Positions 22,283-34,000 of a stretch of 49,596 bases of DNA are shown here, in pieces. A program made the translations under genes and the position numbers. The DNA is from Rhizophlyctis rosea. Lineage: Eukaryota; Chytridiomycota; Chytridiomycetes; Rhizophlyctidales; Rhizophlyctidaceae. The notes under the pieces are model-generated. The model searched no databases. It saw only the letters and a list, made by a program, of their open reading frames with translations, and had not been told where the DNA came from. How positions within the stretch are numbered: position 1 is the stretch's first letter; every line of letters starts with the position of its first letter. The DNA lies in assembly GCA_027596075.1 (NCBI GenBank), contig JADGJC010000116.1, forward strand, positions 1-49,596, read 5' to 3'.

Positions 22283-23769
22283 TTCGCCTGTGAAGGGTTG
22301 TGATATGTGCATATGTTTGATATGAAGGGGTTCCGCGTTTGCTAGTAGTGTCACGTAATAACTTTTGCTCTGGGACGGTTTGTAGATAGTGGCGTTTTAT
22401 TTTCTTCGTAGCTCTCTTTCTCTCTTTCTTTACATGTACTTAGGCGCACCCGATTCGGGTCGTATTGAACTTTGCTTATGCTTCCTTCAGTTGCTAATCT
22501 ACCGGGGAGGGGATGTCTCTGGGGGTTTCCGTGGTTCGTTTTTTATTTCTTCCGCGTTTGTTTCCGGGTTCCCTCGAGTTGTGTGTTTGCATATATACTT
22601 TTCTACAGAAAATCAGTTTGAATATAGTGTGTTTAGTTTGCGAAACTTTGTTTGTGATTTTTTCGCTTGTGTCCCGGGCCTCGTTTCGTTTGTCGTTCAT
22701 CCGTTGGTAGGTTCAGGATTGAAGGATGCGACGTGTAGTTCTTGATAAAGCATAAGGCTGCATACAGGGAGAATGTAGAGGGTTGATTGTTGCAAACTGA
22801 CTTGGAAGTTGGGGCAATTGATCCTCTACATGTTGGGCATATTGCTCCATCCTTTCTCCCTTTGACAGAGAGGGGGGTCGTGACCATGCTGATTACGTAA
22901 ACGTGATTGAGCGGCTGATGGATGGGATTTTCCTACTTTCGTCACCCAAGTTTAAACATCAACCTTCACTCTGCCCTTCGTTCCTTCATCCTTCTTGGAC
23001 AAAATCATCATCCACAACCACTTCTCACCACACGGACGCAAATGCACGCTAACTTATACCATACTGCTCATACCTTTCGAACCACAACAAACCTTCATAA
23101 CTTTGGCACGTGGCCTGAACAAGCATTCCCCTAATCCTTCAAGGTGCGGTATCCATCCTAACCACAGTTTGACGAAGGTATTGGGCCAGCAGCGCAGTGC
23201 ACCAACAGGGCCAAACGTTCATATCAAACGATTATTTCCAACGCCAGTACCCGTAATTACGCCGTCAGCACACCTCTTACCCCAAATATCCTTGGGCAGC
23301 AACGTAGACGGCGTGTAAACGACAGCCTCCTAGAGCCTGTCAGGAATTTGGACCTTTTTGAATTGAATGGGACTGGCTTCTGAGCTCGTTTGACGAGAGC
23401 TGACCCTGGAGGATGGCACTGCCTGCTGGATGGGTGGATGGAGGGGACAACTGGGGGTTCGGTGTTGTGGGAGTTGGCAGACGCTGGCTCATCTGTTCAC
23501 CATACTAACAGCACTTATCTGTTTTTATCTGCATGGGTGCTTCAGCACCACACGGCGGTGGCGGCGATACAAGTGCCTGCGCGGGGCTCGTCATCGATTT
23601 TAACTTCTACTGCAAGCCGCACGCAACAAAAATTGACAAGACAAGGTCATCGTGCGGCATCCAAGATTTGATGGGAAGACCCGCCCACATTCTTGTGGCT
23701 TCGGCAACGAGTGGCGCTTTGTACCTGTGATGCCCAATGACCGGGACTGAAGAGATGGAAGGGAGGGTG
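22283..23769. other. 1.5-kb stretch without a convincing gene
   Basis: It covers the T-rich 3' region of the secreted protein gene (22280-22700) and then mixed sequence with only short ORFs. An intron-like piece (CTAAC box near 23505, acceptor CTTCAG near 23546) hints at a spliced transcript on the plus strand, but I could not build a protein from it. Confidence 0.35.
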
Positions 23770-26110
23770 GGAAGATTCGACAAGTAAGCACAGTGGGAGA
23801 AGCAGCGTGGACTACCCAGTTCAGCGCGGAAGTTTGACGGGCGGGATGTAAGGTCGTCGGCCGAAAGGACCACAGACCTGCATTTCGTCATTACCAATGT
23901 TGGCCAAATGCAATCGTTTTGGGAGCAGCATCACCTTTTTGCGTGAAGTACTGGCATTGGTGTCGATGCCACTTTGGTAGACTGGGGTTGCTTCAATATT
24001 CTCCCTGTCGTTTTTCGCGCGATGCGTTCAACACACTTTCTTTTCACTCTTGAGTTTCCCACTAGCGTAGCATACCAAATCAAGTTGCAGTCCAACCAAT
24101 CTTCCCGGCGATCAGTTCGAATAGTCGAATAAGTTGGGTGGGGACGCAAACGAGGTAAGGCTGGTAGTGGGAAAAGCAGCAACGGGATGGCCGAGTCCAG
24201 CGGATTTCAACTGGGGGACTGTAGACAGTGACTGTTCTCGTCAACGGTCCGAATAGCTACCTTTTCTCATCATTTCCACCGTTACCCTCTTCGTATTCGT
24301 TATGGATGGAATGGTCACCTTTTTGGTGGGATAAAGATTGTGGTGTCGAATCTCCGTAGAGGGACTCGGGGCTGCTTTAGTAATCCTACTGGGTCCTTTC
24401 TGCGAAAGGTTTCGTACACTTGTTTTACGCTTGACCTTTTTCAATAGGGTAGCAAGCACGTCGCAAGTCCCGGCGATGTGTGACTTCTGATGGTGAGTTG
24501 CACTGCTCCCTCCAACGTCAACGAAATAAGTATTGATACGGCATATGCGACATATCTCTTCAGTCAACAGTCGAGACTACCTTACGCTATCAAGAAGGCT
24601 ACCGCTGTTGCCGGCTTCTTCCGACCTCGCACAAGGTATAGTTGACATGTTCGCCCTCCCTTGGTTTTGGATACAATTTGACATATGTATTTGGCAGATA
24701 ACGCGTCGATCACAGACCCAATTCAACGTTGAGATGAAGAATTGCTTCGACAACCACTGACGCCCTTCACATGTGTTGCATAATGATTTTGTGCACATGT
24801 AGGATCCGGAGGTGGTGAGGTATCACAGGTATGCGTGGTGGTGGGAAAGGCAGTCCAGGGACGGCCGAGTTCAGCCCGTTGCCGTGGGATGTTGTAGACC
24901 TGACCCTAGGCGCTGTTTCCACAGCGACCGCTTTAACGGGTCTTGAGCTGCACTTCTCATTTGCCACTGTTGCCCTTTTGCAGACTTTATGGATGGAATT
25001 GACAGCTTTTTGCTTGTGGTAGAGTTCTTGACTTTGGTGTGCGACGAAGCGTAGAGGGACTCGGGCTGCCTTGTAATCTCCACCGGGTGCTTTTCGTGCG
25101 ATGTTTTCATTCCTTGTCATTTTTTATCCTTTCAGAGTTAGCATATATGTCGAGTAATCTTGCTGCATTCCCGGTCGCGAATTGCAACCTCGTCAACATC
25201 GACATTCAGCGTTACATCGGTAATCAGTGAAGCCCTCTATTGTTACCTGGCGAACAAGTTGAGGATGCGGATCATCGAGCTGCAGATCTTTGCAGGTGAG
25301 TCGGTGGTGGGAAAGGCTGTTATGGGACGGCCAAGTCTAGCGCGAGGTTCAACTGAGGGAATGTAGACAGGACCTTTCGAGGTCCGCAGGGCTTGCCACC
25401 ACAATTTTCAGTGCTGGCCTTCTGCATTCTTTATGGAAGATAAGTGGGCACCTTTTTGGTGCTGCAGAGGCACTGGTGTTGCGATGGAGCGTAGAGGGAC
25501 TCGGGACTGCTTTGAAAAATCTCACTGGGTCTATCTTGCGTTGGGCTTTGTCTGTGTGTTCTCACCTTCTGTCTCCACCCTTAGCTCACATGGCGAGTCC
25601 TCTCGCACCATTCGAGCACCCATCAGAAGACATATTGTATGTGGATGTGGAGAAGTAGGATAGGAAAGTGCGGATACCAATAAGGTAAGTCACCACAAGA
25701 ACAGCAGCTGGGGCCCCAAGTCTTTAATCGCACGAGGCGATGGGAGCAGCACCGGGCTTAGGCTGCCACACGCGCGGCCGAGATTCGTCGAATGGTCCGG
25801 GGCTGCGCAACATAGTTCCACTGTCCACCCAGTGGCAGTCCGCGTGGATTATGTGGTCACCTTTTTGGTGAGGTAACGGGGCAGTGGGTGTTGCAATTGC
25901 GTTTGAACGACTTGGGGTCCACTCTTTGGAGACAGTTCACTTTTCTTGCTATCGTTTTTTGCGGAACGGTGTCAGAATGTTTGTTAATAACCTCTCTCAG
26001 TTTTTAATGCCGCTCCGCCAGTCCAAAAGCCTGGGGTCTTTTCTCTTGAGAGAAGGTAGTGCAGATGGAAAACTGTCAGAGTAGATATTAGGCAATGGTG
26101 ACTCTCCGTG
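23770..26110. repeat. Cluster of five diverged repeat copies
   Basis: Five copies lie in tandem order, with the shared motif ACCTTTTTGGTG (or variants) at 23933, 24317, 25004, 25450 and 25859 (spacings 384, 687, 446, 409). Each copy has, in order: a splice-donor-like word (gtaagc, gtaagg, gtatgc, gtgagt, gtaagt); GTGGGAAAGGCAG; a GACGGCCGAGTTCAGCGC-type block; TTATGGATGGAATGG; ACCTTTTTGGTG; GTAGAGGGACTCGGG; and a T-rich segment often ending in CAG or TAG. A sixth copy lies at about 5.94 kb. Copies are clearly related but heavily diverged with many indels. They could be decayed duplicated gene segments or copies of one intron-like element. No intact ORF spans any copy. Confidence 0.65.
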
Positions 26111-26205
26111 GGTGGTTACACTCTATTCGAAACGCAAGAATACAGTGCGCTTCTTCACGTCAAGTCCTCTACGGAAACTCAGGTGATTCTACCACTCCAT
26201 CCTTC

Positions 26206-28475
26206 TCATATCACCACCTCACACACCTCCTCCCCATTACCCACACACCCAAAATCCACCACCCCTATCCGGTTCCCAAACCCGTCCCCGCCGCACGCAA
26301 CACCGATCACCGGCAACGTCGGGTGCAACTGTAAGTGTGTTATTGGACCGTGGTGTAGTGGGATGCTGAGTGTTGGTGCAATGGTTTTGGTGTTTGGGTT
26401 TGGGGGTGTTGATGTGTTGTATACTGTGTAGAGGAGGTGAATCAGAGTTGGTGCTTCCGGTTCTTGTATGAATCCGATCTTATCTGCAACACTCACCTCT
26501 AACGACACCATCACCACCACCACACAAAACCCACTCATTCCTTACATCCAACGTCCGTATCCACGTCTTTGGCTCGTTCGGTGCGCAGAGTATGCGTGTC
26601 GTGACGTATGTTTCTAATGACCATTCTCGGACTGTTCCGTCCATGCTAGCGCTGTATAGGTGCGAGGAGGTGTGTGCGAGGGATGTGATTGTGTCTGTGT
26701 GGCCGGTTAGGGTTTGGAGGTGGGGTGGGTGGGTTTGGAGCGTAGGGGTTATGGTGTGGATCTGTTTGATGGATATTGAGGATTTTGGGATTTGTACTTT
26801 AGTCGTGTTGACTTATGAGACTTTGCGGCAAGGAATTCTTTCTTACCTTGATAACACACCCAACACCCGCCGTTGCAACTCTTACACCACCAGTTACGTT
26901 ACCACAATCTAAAACAGCTAAACAGAATATATCGTCTGATGAGATTTGCCACGTTGCTTCGTGGTGTAATTGCTGTGGTGCTGTTTCGTTTTGAGTTCGT
27001 GATGACTTTGCGGATCGAGGTTTGAGGGAGCGGAGGGTTGAGCGACGTGAGGGGGGAGGTGAGGAGAGTGGAGAGAATGTGAGGGGTTTTGTGAGGAGGA
27101 GTGGAGAGGATGGTGTGGATGATATGGAGATGGCGGAATCTTGGCGGGAGGGTTGGTGGGCTTTTTGGGTTTTGGTGGGTTTGGGGCGGGGGAAGACGTT
27201 CCATGGTATTGGCGAACTCGTCGACATTGCTTCCGATACTTCCTCCTCCCGTGAAGTTCGGTCCGTGCTCCTCCGCGAAGAATTCGACTCCTCGCCCTGA
27301 CATCTACACTCCTTTCCTACGCTCATCCCAAAGGAATAACACCTCATACACCCGTCAAAGCCGGCAACAAGGACTACCATCCCCGTCGCAGAACCACATC
27401 TCGCACATCCTCGACTTTTCAGAACACCAACGGAACTAGCTCCAACACCGTCACCAAGCGCCACGCCTACATGTCGGTGCGTGACGAGGTTCCAGACGCA
27501 TACTGTTCCGTGGGTGTCGGTTGTTATAGCTAGGTTTGGGTGAGTGGAGGGAAGGTGGAGAGTCAGGATTGGGTGGGTGTGGGGTGTTGGTGGATGGGAT
27601 CGTGTGGGTGGGGATGTGAAAGGGAAGGGGAGGGAGAGGAAGTGATGGCGGCGAGTTGTGAAGAGGAGTGTGTCGGGTGTGAATGTGAAGCTGCGTGATA
27701 TTCGAATGAGGCAGTCAGAAGATAGACAATGGCGTCTAATCGTTTTGCATATTTATGCTCCGTTCCCTTCGCTAGCGCTAATTCGAGCCAGCCCATGTTG
27801 CATAACAAACCAATCAACAAATCAAGAAAACTTACCAACTTACAAAATCCCTAACCCCAATGACCTCCCTCCACCTCACATTGACACTCTGTCCCGTCCT
27901 CCACCGCCTCCTAACCCTCCACAAACACCAAAACGCCTCCCTCCACCCTTCAACGCCCCCCTCTCCAATTCTCAGCATCCCATCAAACGGCGTCCGGTAT
28001 GCACCGTCGGCGAGGAGCGAGGAGTAGAGTTGATACCATATATCGCTTTGTATGCAGATGGCTCGGTAGGCCCGGCAGGATGTTGAGAGGTTGTAGAGGG
28101 TAAGGGGTGGTAGGTAGGGGATGAGGTGTGGGAGTATGTGCGGTGGAAGGAGGGGTGGTGAGGAGGGCAGTTGTTGGTGCAGTGGTGGGGTGGGTGATAG
28201 TGAGGGGTGTGGTGATGGTTGAGGGGTTGGTCTGTTTCACCATTCAGTGCGTTCAATAAGGTCAGCGAAATCCCACCCTCCAAACATAACGCAAGTCAGT
28301 GACGGACAAACCTACTGCGTTCGCACGAAGACTCTCGTTTTCTTCCTTTTGATTGAGTCCTACAAACGGCCGCACCAACATTGGGCTGACGGTCCCAGCC
28401 GGTGATTTTCAGAATGGCATCCTTGTCAAGTATAGGAGGACGCAGCTTGATAGGTAGGGCACGCTTTTTTCCCAT
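26206..28475 (-). CDS. F-box/WD40-repeat protein
   Basis: Exon 1 starts at ATG 28475 (MGKKRALPIKLRPPILDKD). An intron ending gaaacag near 28231 joins a Pro-rich linker and then an F-box: LLPPHILPHLIPYLPPLTLY, NLSTSCRAYRAICIQSDIWY. Later exons carry WD-type units: ILTLHLPSTHPNLAITTDTH-GTVCVWN, MVVLVAGFDGCMRCYSF, LTGHTDTITSLAHTSSHLYS-ASMDGTVREWSLE and EWVLCGGGDGVVR. A Ser/Pro-rich insert sits between WD units. The stop is at 26206. F-box/WD40 proteins act as substrate receptors of SCF ubiquitin ligases; the substrate cannot be inferred. At least five introns; not all splice sites are resolved. Confidence 0.72.
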
Positions 28476-28954
28476 TCTATTTTCTTGATGTTTTGCCCGG
28501 GTAGTAGTTTTACCTCTTGGTAATTCTGATAGCAAAAGAGGCGAAAGTTCATGCAGCTATATATATATGGTTTCTCCTGTCAGCTTTGCTGTTTACATCA
28601 CCTTTCAACACATGATGGCCTGTCCATCCATGACAACCTTCCTAGCGCTGATCGGGATCTTCGGACGCCCCGGTCCATATGCTCTTTAGATTTCCATTGA
28701 TTGACAACCACATATCACCAATCATGATGACTATTAAGGCATGATGTGGTCATATCAAGATAGGGAATAGTGAAACATCTTGGTGCATCGATCATCAACA
28801 CGGTCTGGACCCGCGCGCGGGAAATTGGGGTTGAGAGGCACAGAACCTCAGGTGCTGGATTATCATTTATGGGCCACACGGCTGCGTTAACTATCAATCT
28901 ACCCACCCACCAGCATCCCACATTGGCCAAGTGGTCAATAACAAAGAACAAATA
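28476..28954. promoter_or_regulatory. Divergent promoter region of two F-box genes
   Basis: 479 bp separate the two start codons. ATATATATATGG near 28558-28569 could serve as a TATA-like element for the minus-strand gene. No other motif is clear. Confidence 0.4.
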
Positions 28955-30607
28955 ATGCCCACCCATACGCTACTTACCCTACCTGTCGACGGCCAAATAC
29001 TGATACTCAAAGAACTTGAAGGTTCAACCCTCTGTCAGTTTGCACAAACCTGCCGTACCGCTCGCAATTTGCTTCGTGACAAGTCTGTAGATACGGGAGT
29101 TTGGAGATCCATATTACTCAGAGACTTCTTTCTTCCGACCGACGACATCAAACCATCACCAATATGTCCAACATACGCTGCCCTCTATGCAACTCATCAC
29201 CGCCTCTGGTCTGGCAATTGGAGTACATCTCGACCATTTATCAAACCTCCAACACTCAAAAGCTCAAGAGACATTCACCGCCTTTGGGCAGGTCTACGTA
29301 ACTTCGACGAAGACACCATTCCATCCATTCTCTCTACCTTTTCAAAAATTGATAGAGCTGCCCCTCTCGCCCGTGTGCTCGAACACGTCCCAGTCGCCTC
29401 CAAGTGCCGTTGTTCCAACAATCCCCTTCACCCAACTGCACCTCTGATGGGCATAGTAACAAGAAACCGAACTGAGTTCTCCATCTACAACACCGAAAGC
29501 CATGAACGCTTAGGCCGGTTCGACGTCACGGATGGCGACAGCTTCTCAAACACGTCCATAACCTCTCACGCACTCGTATCGGACCTCGTCGGAATCCTGT
29601 GCGAAAACAATTTACATTCCGTGCCAAACCCTGTGCGCTTGTTTCGATACAAAAACCGGCCTGCATACCTTTCGTTCCCTTGTCCTAATTTTCTTCAAGA
29701 CATTCGACAACACAGTCCCTTCTATCAACTCCAGTCCGTCGATCACGAGGTGAAGCTAACACCATGGGATCTCATGATCAACCAAACGGGGACCCACCTC
29801 ATCGTCCTCATCAGGGGAGAGAATCGTTCCGCTGTGTTGTTTCGGGAAGAAGACGATCTTCTTATGGACGAGCATATCCGGCACGGTCTCTTAGTTTACA
29901 ATATTGCTGCCAATGCCCAGGAGTTGACACTATCAAAAATAAGTGACCTGGACAGGATAGTAGATTTTCTGACCACCTTCCCTATGGAACCTGGCATGGT
30001 GTACTCTAGCATAGACATAACGGCCGAGCTGACTAACATTGAATTCGGCAACGCCACCTTACTCTCTCGCGTTACGCACATACTCGACTGTATGCTCCAC
30101 GGTCGGTTAGTCGTGGTGCTTTGGCGAGTTTCACATCAGGGGTGGCGGGGAGCACCAGGATCCAGTATCAGAACGGTAGTTGCAGGAATAGATTGTTGGA
30201 GCGGTCAAGTGATGTGGGCGGTTGCGGTTGATGGCCTGGGGGAACACGATAGAGGGGAGAGGAGTCCGCCACTTCAGCTGGGCGGGGTTAGTAGAGATGG
30301 AGCATGTTGGTGGCTTTCGGGGTGGGGCGAGGCGGTGGTTGTGGATTGTAGTGGGAAGAGAGTTAGTGTAGCGGGGTTGGAGACGTCGGAGGATGATATT
30401 AGTATGGGGAGGGATGGGATGAGGGGAGGGGTTCATGTGAAGGAGGAAGATCCGGGTTGGAGACATCGGCTGATGAGTATGGCTGTCGAGTGTGAGAAGT
30501 GCGTCACGGGCGAATGTGTGCTTTGGATGGAGAGGAGGGTGGTTGCGAAGGAGGATGGGCATAGGGAGGGCGTGTATGAATATGTGTTTAAACATGCAGC
30601 TTTCTAA
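28955..30607 (+). CDS. F-box protein, intronless
   Basis: An uninterrupted 550-residue ORF. The F-box lies at the N-terminus: LLTLPVDGQILILKELEG, then LCQFAQTCRTARNLL and VWRSILLRDFF. The rest has no WD or LRR repeats that I recognise, though hydrophobic beta-like stretches (HLIVLIRGENRSAVLF; GRLVVVLWRVSHQGW; WWLSGWGEAVVVDC) suggest a beta-rich substrate-binding domain. A GTG at 28931 would extend the frame, but the ATG at 28955 directly precedes the F-box and is preferred. Codon use shifts to G/T-ending codons after about 30180. The gene diverges from the F-box/WD40 gene. Confidence 0.82.
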   Translation: MPTHTLLTLPVDGQILILKELEGSTLCQFAQTCRTARNLLRDKSVDTGVWRSILLRDFFLPTDDIKPSPICPTYAALYATHHRLWSGNWSTSRPFIKPPTLKSSRDIHRLWAGLRNFDEDTIPSILSTFSKIDRAAPLARVLEHVPVASKCRCSNNPLHPTAPLMGIVTRNRTEFSIYNTESHERLGRFDVTDGDSFSNTSITSHALVSDLVGILCENNLHSVPNPVRLFRYKNRPAYLSFPCPNFLQDIRQHSPFYQLQSVDHEVKLTPWDLMINQTGTHLIVLIRGENRSAVLFREEDDLLMDEHIRHGLLVYNIAANAQELTLSKISDLDRIVDFLTTFPMEPGMVYSSIDITAELTNIEFGNATLLSRVTHILDCMLHGRLVVVLWRVSHQGWRGAPGSSIRTVVAGIDCWSGQVMWAVAVDGLGEHDRGERSPPLQLGGVSRDGACWWLSGWGEAVVVDCSGKRVSVAGLETSEDDISMGRDGMRGGVHVKEEDPGWRHRLMSMAVECEKCVTGECVLWMERRVVAKEDGHREGVYEYVFKHAAF

Positions 30608-31028
30608 GCGGTCTCTTCGGTCATCGCTGGCGCGGATCATGGCCCTCATCAAGCTGCGTTTTTTTTTTATGCCATGCCGCTGAGTTTTGATGTGGACAGC
30701 ATCTGGTTCTGGCACGGAAAAACATTGGTACACAAAATCACCCGTCAACGTATCCAAAAGCAATATGACCCCTGCGCACAAGGCCCTTGCGCAGCAAGCT
30801 GACAGATACGATGCCGTAAGTCATATAATGGAAACAGAAACCTAAAATTCAAAGTTGCCGATCCATTGCGCCAAGTGATAGGACTGATGAAGGAAACGAA
30901 GGCTCGTGTACCCGATCAAAGCTCAACCAGAGACACATCAAAAATTTGGCAACCTTCACACTAATATCAATGAGAGAAAGTAGCTCCAGGCCATCTTCTC
31001 TTACATTCACCAATCCTTGCATCCCTAC
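30608..31028. other. Convergent 3' region with unexplained coding-like pieces
   Basis: It lies between the F-box gene (+) and CFAP61 (-). On the minus strand, an acceptor-like tgcgcag near 30771 precedes a protein-like stretch (GVILLLDTLTGDFVYQCF); on the plus strand, MTPAHKALAQQADRYDA precedes a gtaagt at 30816. I cannot attach either to a gene. Confidence 0.3.
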
Positions 31029-34000
31029 TCAAGGAAAACTCTCATACAAGTCACACCCCATCAAGAAATCAAACACCTGTTTGTCCCATTTCCGCCTACT
31101 TGGCGCGACGTCAAAGGCTTTATATAAGTCCTTTTGCTCGTCTTCCGGGATCTGTGAATACGCAAGCGGCATCGAATGGTCAATCTCATCATTTACCATA
31201 ATGGGGTGAAAAGCATTGGACGGCACGTGTAACTTACAGGTGCCTTGTCCTTGACATGCTCCAACAGCGTCTCAACAATCTCCTGGCTCTCCTCATCCGG
31301 CGAAGTCAACATCTGCTGCCGAAGTGCGCGCGTAAAGTCAGCGAAGCGGTCATGATACAGTGGGAGGGCCCAAGGTTCGTTCAAAAACCTGAAGACGAAA
31401 GTGAAGGTCAAACCAACAAATATCCATTGAGTTTGAGAACCAGTGCTCGAGCAACACCGCTTCTGCAAAATATTACATCCCCGGACAGTATCAAGCAAAC
31501 TCACTTGACGAAATCTCCAACAATCCCCTCATCAAACCTCCCCACAAACCGATTCAAGTACTTCTCATGCATCATGTACAGGCATGTATAGTTGTCAGCT
31601 GGGATGCGACGGGTGCCAAGATATGTTAGAGAGTGGATGCGGCCATCGGGTGCAATGTGGATACGGAAGTAGGAGTTGGGGTCTTCTGGTGGTGGTGTGG
31701 AGATGAGGTCTCGGCCCTGTGGAATGATGGTGTGAGAGGGTAGTTAGAGAGGTTTGAGGAAGGGATGTGACTTACGTATCCTTCTTGGCGTTGACGCCAT
31801 TCGAGGGTTTGGCTTGGCAGACGGGGTTTGTCGAAGTGGAAGTAGTGGAGGTTGCCTGATTGATTCAAGCGAATGCGTAATCATAAATGTCATCTCATCA
31901 ACTAACACAAATCCCTTCTGCTTATAAAAAAATGTTTTTACATGATTCTACTTACCCGGAAGTACAGCCTCAACCTTCTTCGCCTGCTCAAACCTCAACA
32001 ACTCGTCCGAGTCTACCATTTCCACAGGCATCGCAACAGGATCGAAAAGTGGGAGGAGGAGATCTGCCAGCTTATTGGAGTGAAATTCAATACCGTGAAT
32101 CAGTACCAATGCAGCAAACCAAGTAATTGACATGTCTTGCGAGGAAAAAGAAGCAGGATGCGAAGTGCAAACCTTTGCTCCAACCTCCCTCGAATCATAG
32201 ACCTCATGACTCCACCTCGTCTGATACTTGCTAGAATACTTCGTGATCGTCCCCGCTGCATATCTACAACCACAAAACACATCAGACACCCATCCCAACC
32301 CTACCTCCTCACTTTCCCACCTACACTCACATAAACGGATCCTGCGTCCTATAGTGTTTATCCACCACCAACTTCCCATCAAACACCAAGCTGGAATCAT
32401 TGATCGACGCAAATGTGTCGGGGGCAACGGACTTGGTGTCTGCGTAGAGGAAGAGTGTGACGTTCCAGAGGCGGGTTGTTTGGCGGGTTTGTTTGTTCTG
32501 GTGGGGAAGGGGAGGTTTAGATGAGGAGGAGGGGGTTGGTAGAGAGAGGGAGACGGAGAGACCAACCTTGATGGTAATGGCAGTCAAAGCGCCCTGCATT
32601 TCTTCCCAGTCCACTAGCTTGCTGTCGCGGTAGGTTGTTATGCCGAGCTCGGTGGTTGTTCGATTTATCTGAGTTATCAACATTTATTTGAATCAGAATG
32701 CATGATAAAAACGGCTTTCCCAAAACAACCCGTTTGTGAGGTTGCTGGTAATTCCACCTTCCAATATAAAATACTTACGATATCATCAACCTTCACATCA
32801 TCAAAACACGACGATGGTGTCGTAAGCGGTGGTATGACATGGATAATTTGCTGCGGCGGTAAACCCTGAGATAGCAACACTATCCAGTACGACAACGCAC
32901 GGATCGGTCAGCAGATAAGAAAGCACTTCTGACCACCCGCAACAACCCCTTCCCAAAGAGAAGAACCACAACTCACTCTGCACCGTAGCAAATGCCTGCA
33001 CATCCCTCCCATAAACACACACAACGCTCTTCTCATACTCATCCCTCACTACCGCATCTACCGCTTTCCGTACATCCTTCTCAACTTCCACGGACGGGTT
33101 CATAGCGTACACGCCTTCCACGAGTAGCAGATTCTCCGAGTGGGGCTACGCTTCAATTTGCTTGCGGGGGTTTTGTTTTTGGTCGTGTTATGTTTTTGAT
33201 GGGTGTTTTTGGGGTGGGTGGGGATGGGTAGGGGGAGGAAGGAAGGGACGTACGCGACGTATGAACCGTTGTTTAGTCGGACACGTTTGAGGATGCGGTC
33301 GAATTCTACGGTTGAGGAACGGATGATTTGGGCGTAGGTTTCTAGACCTATCTGTTTCAATCTACAATTTTGAATTAGGGGTGATAAGTGGGGGAGGGGT
33401 TACTATAATGGAAGTCGAGATACCCGGAGAAGACTGGCGTTGCATTACACAACGCCCTTGCAGAAAAGGCAGAACCCCAAAAACACTCACTCCAACCCCG
33501 TAAAACACCTCCTCGTAGCAAACATCCCCGGCCCATCCGCGTCATCCCGCACACTCGGCAGACCTTGGTCGGCTATAAGCGTCAGGTTCGAAAAGTGGAG
33601 GTGGGATGACTTTTTATGGGTATGATGGAAAAACACAATTGATCATGTTCAGCAAGGTCAGGTTTAAGCGATTGTGGTTGCCAAAGTACGCAGACACATA
33701 CATAAGCCAACTTCTCCAAAAACGAGACACCGGTATCGGATCCGCCGACGACGACTATGCGGGTGTTGACGACGATCTGAGGGGAGAGGAAATAATGGTT
33801 TGAGGCGGGGCCAGAAGGCAATCCAGAACATAGCGTTCCACCAGATAACAAGGAAGAAATTTTGCTGACCTTTGGCTCATACAACAATGACGTCGTAATC
33901 ATCGATAAGTTCCATTCCAAGGGCGGTGGAAGCGTCAATCCATCTCGTAGGTTATTGGGGAATTGGATTCTGAGGAGCGTAGACGGTGGGTACCAAATGG

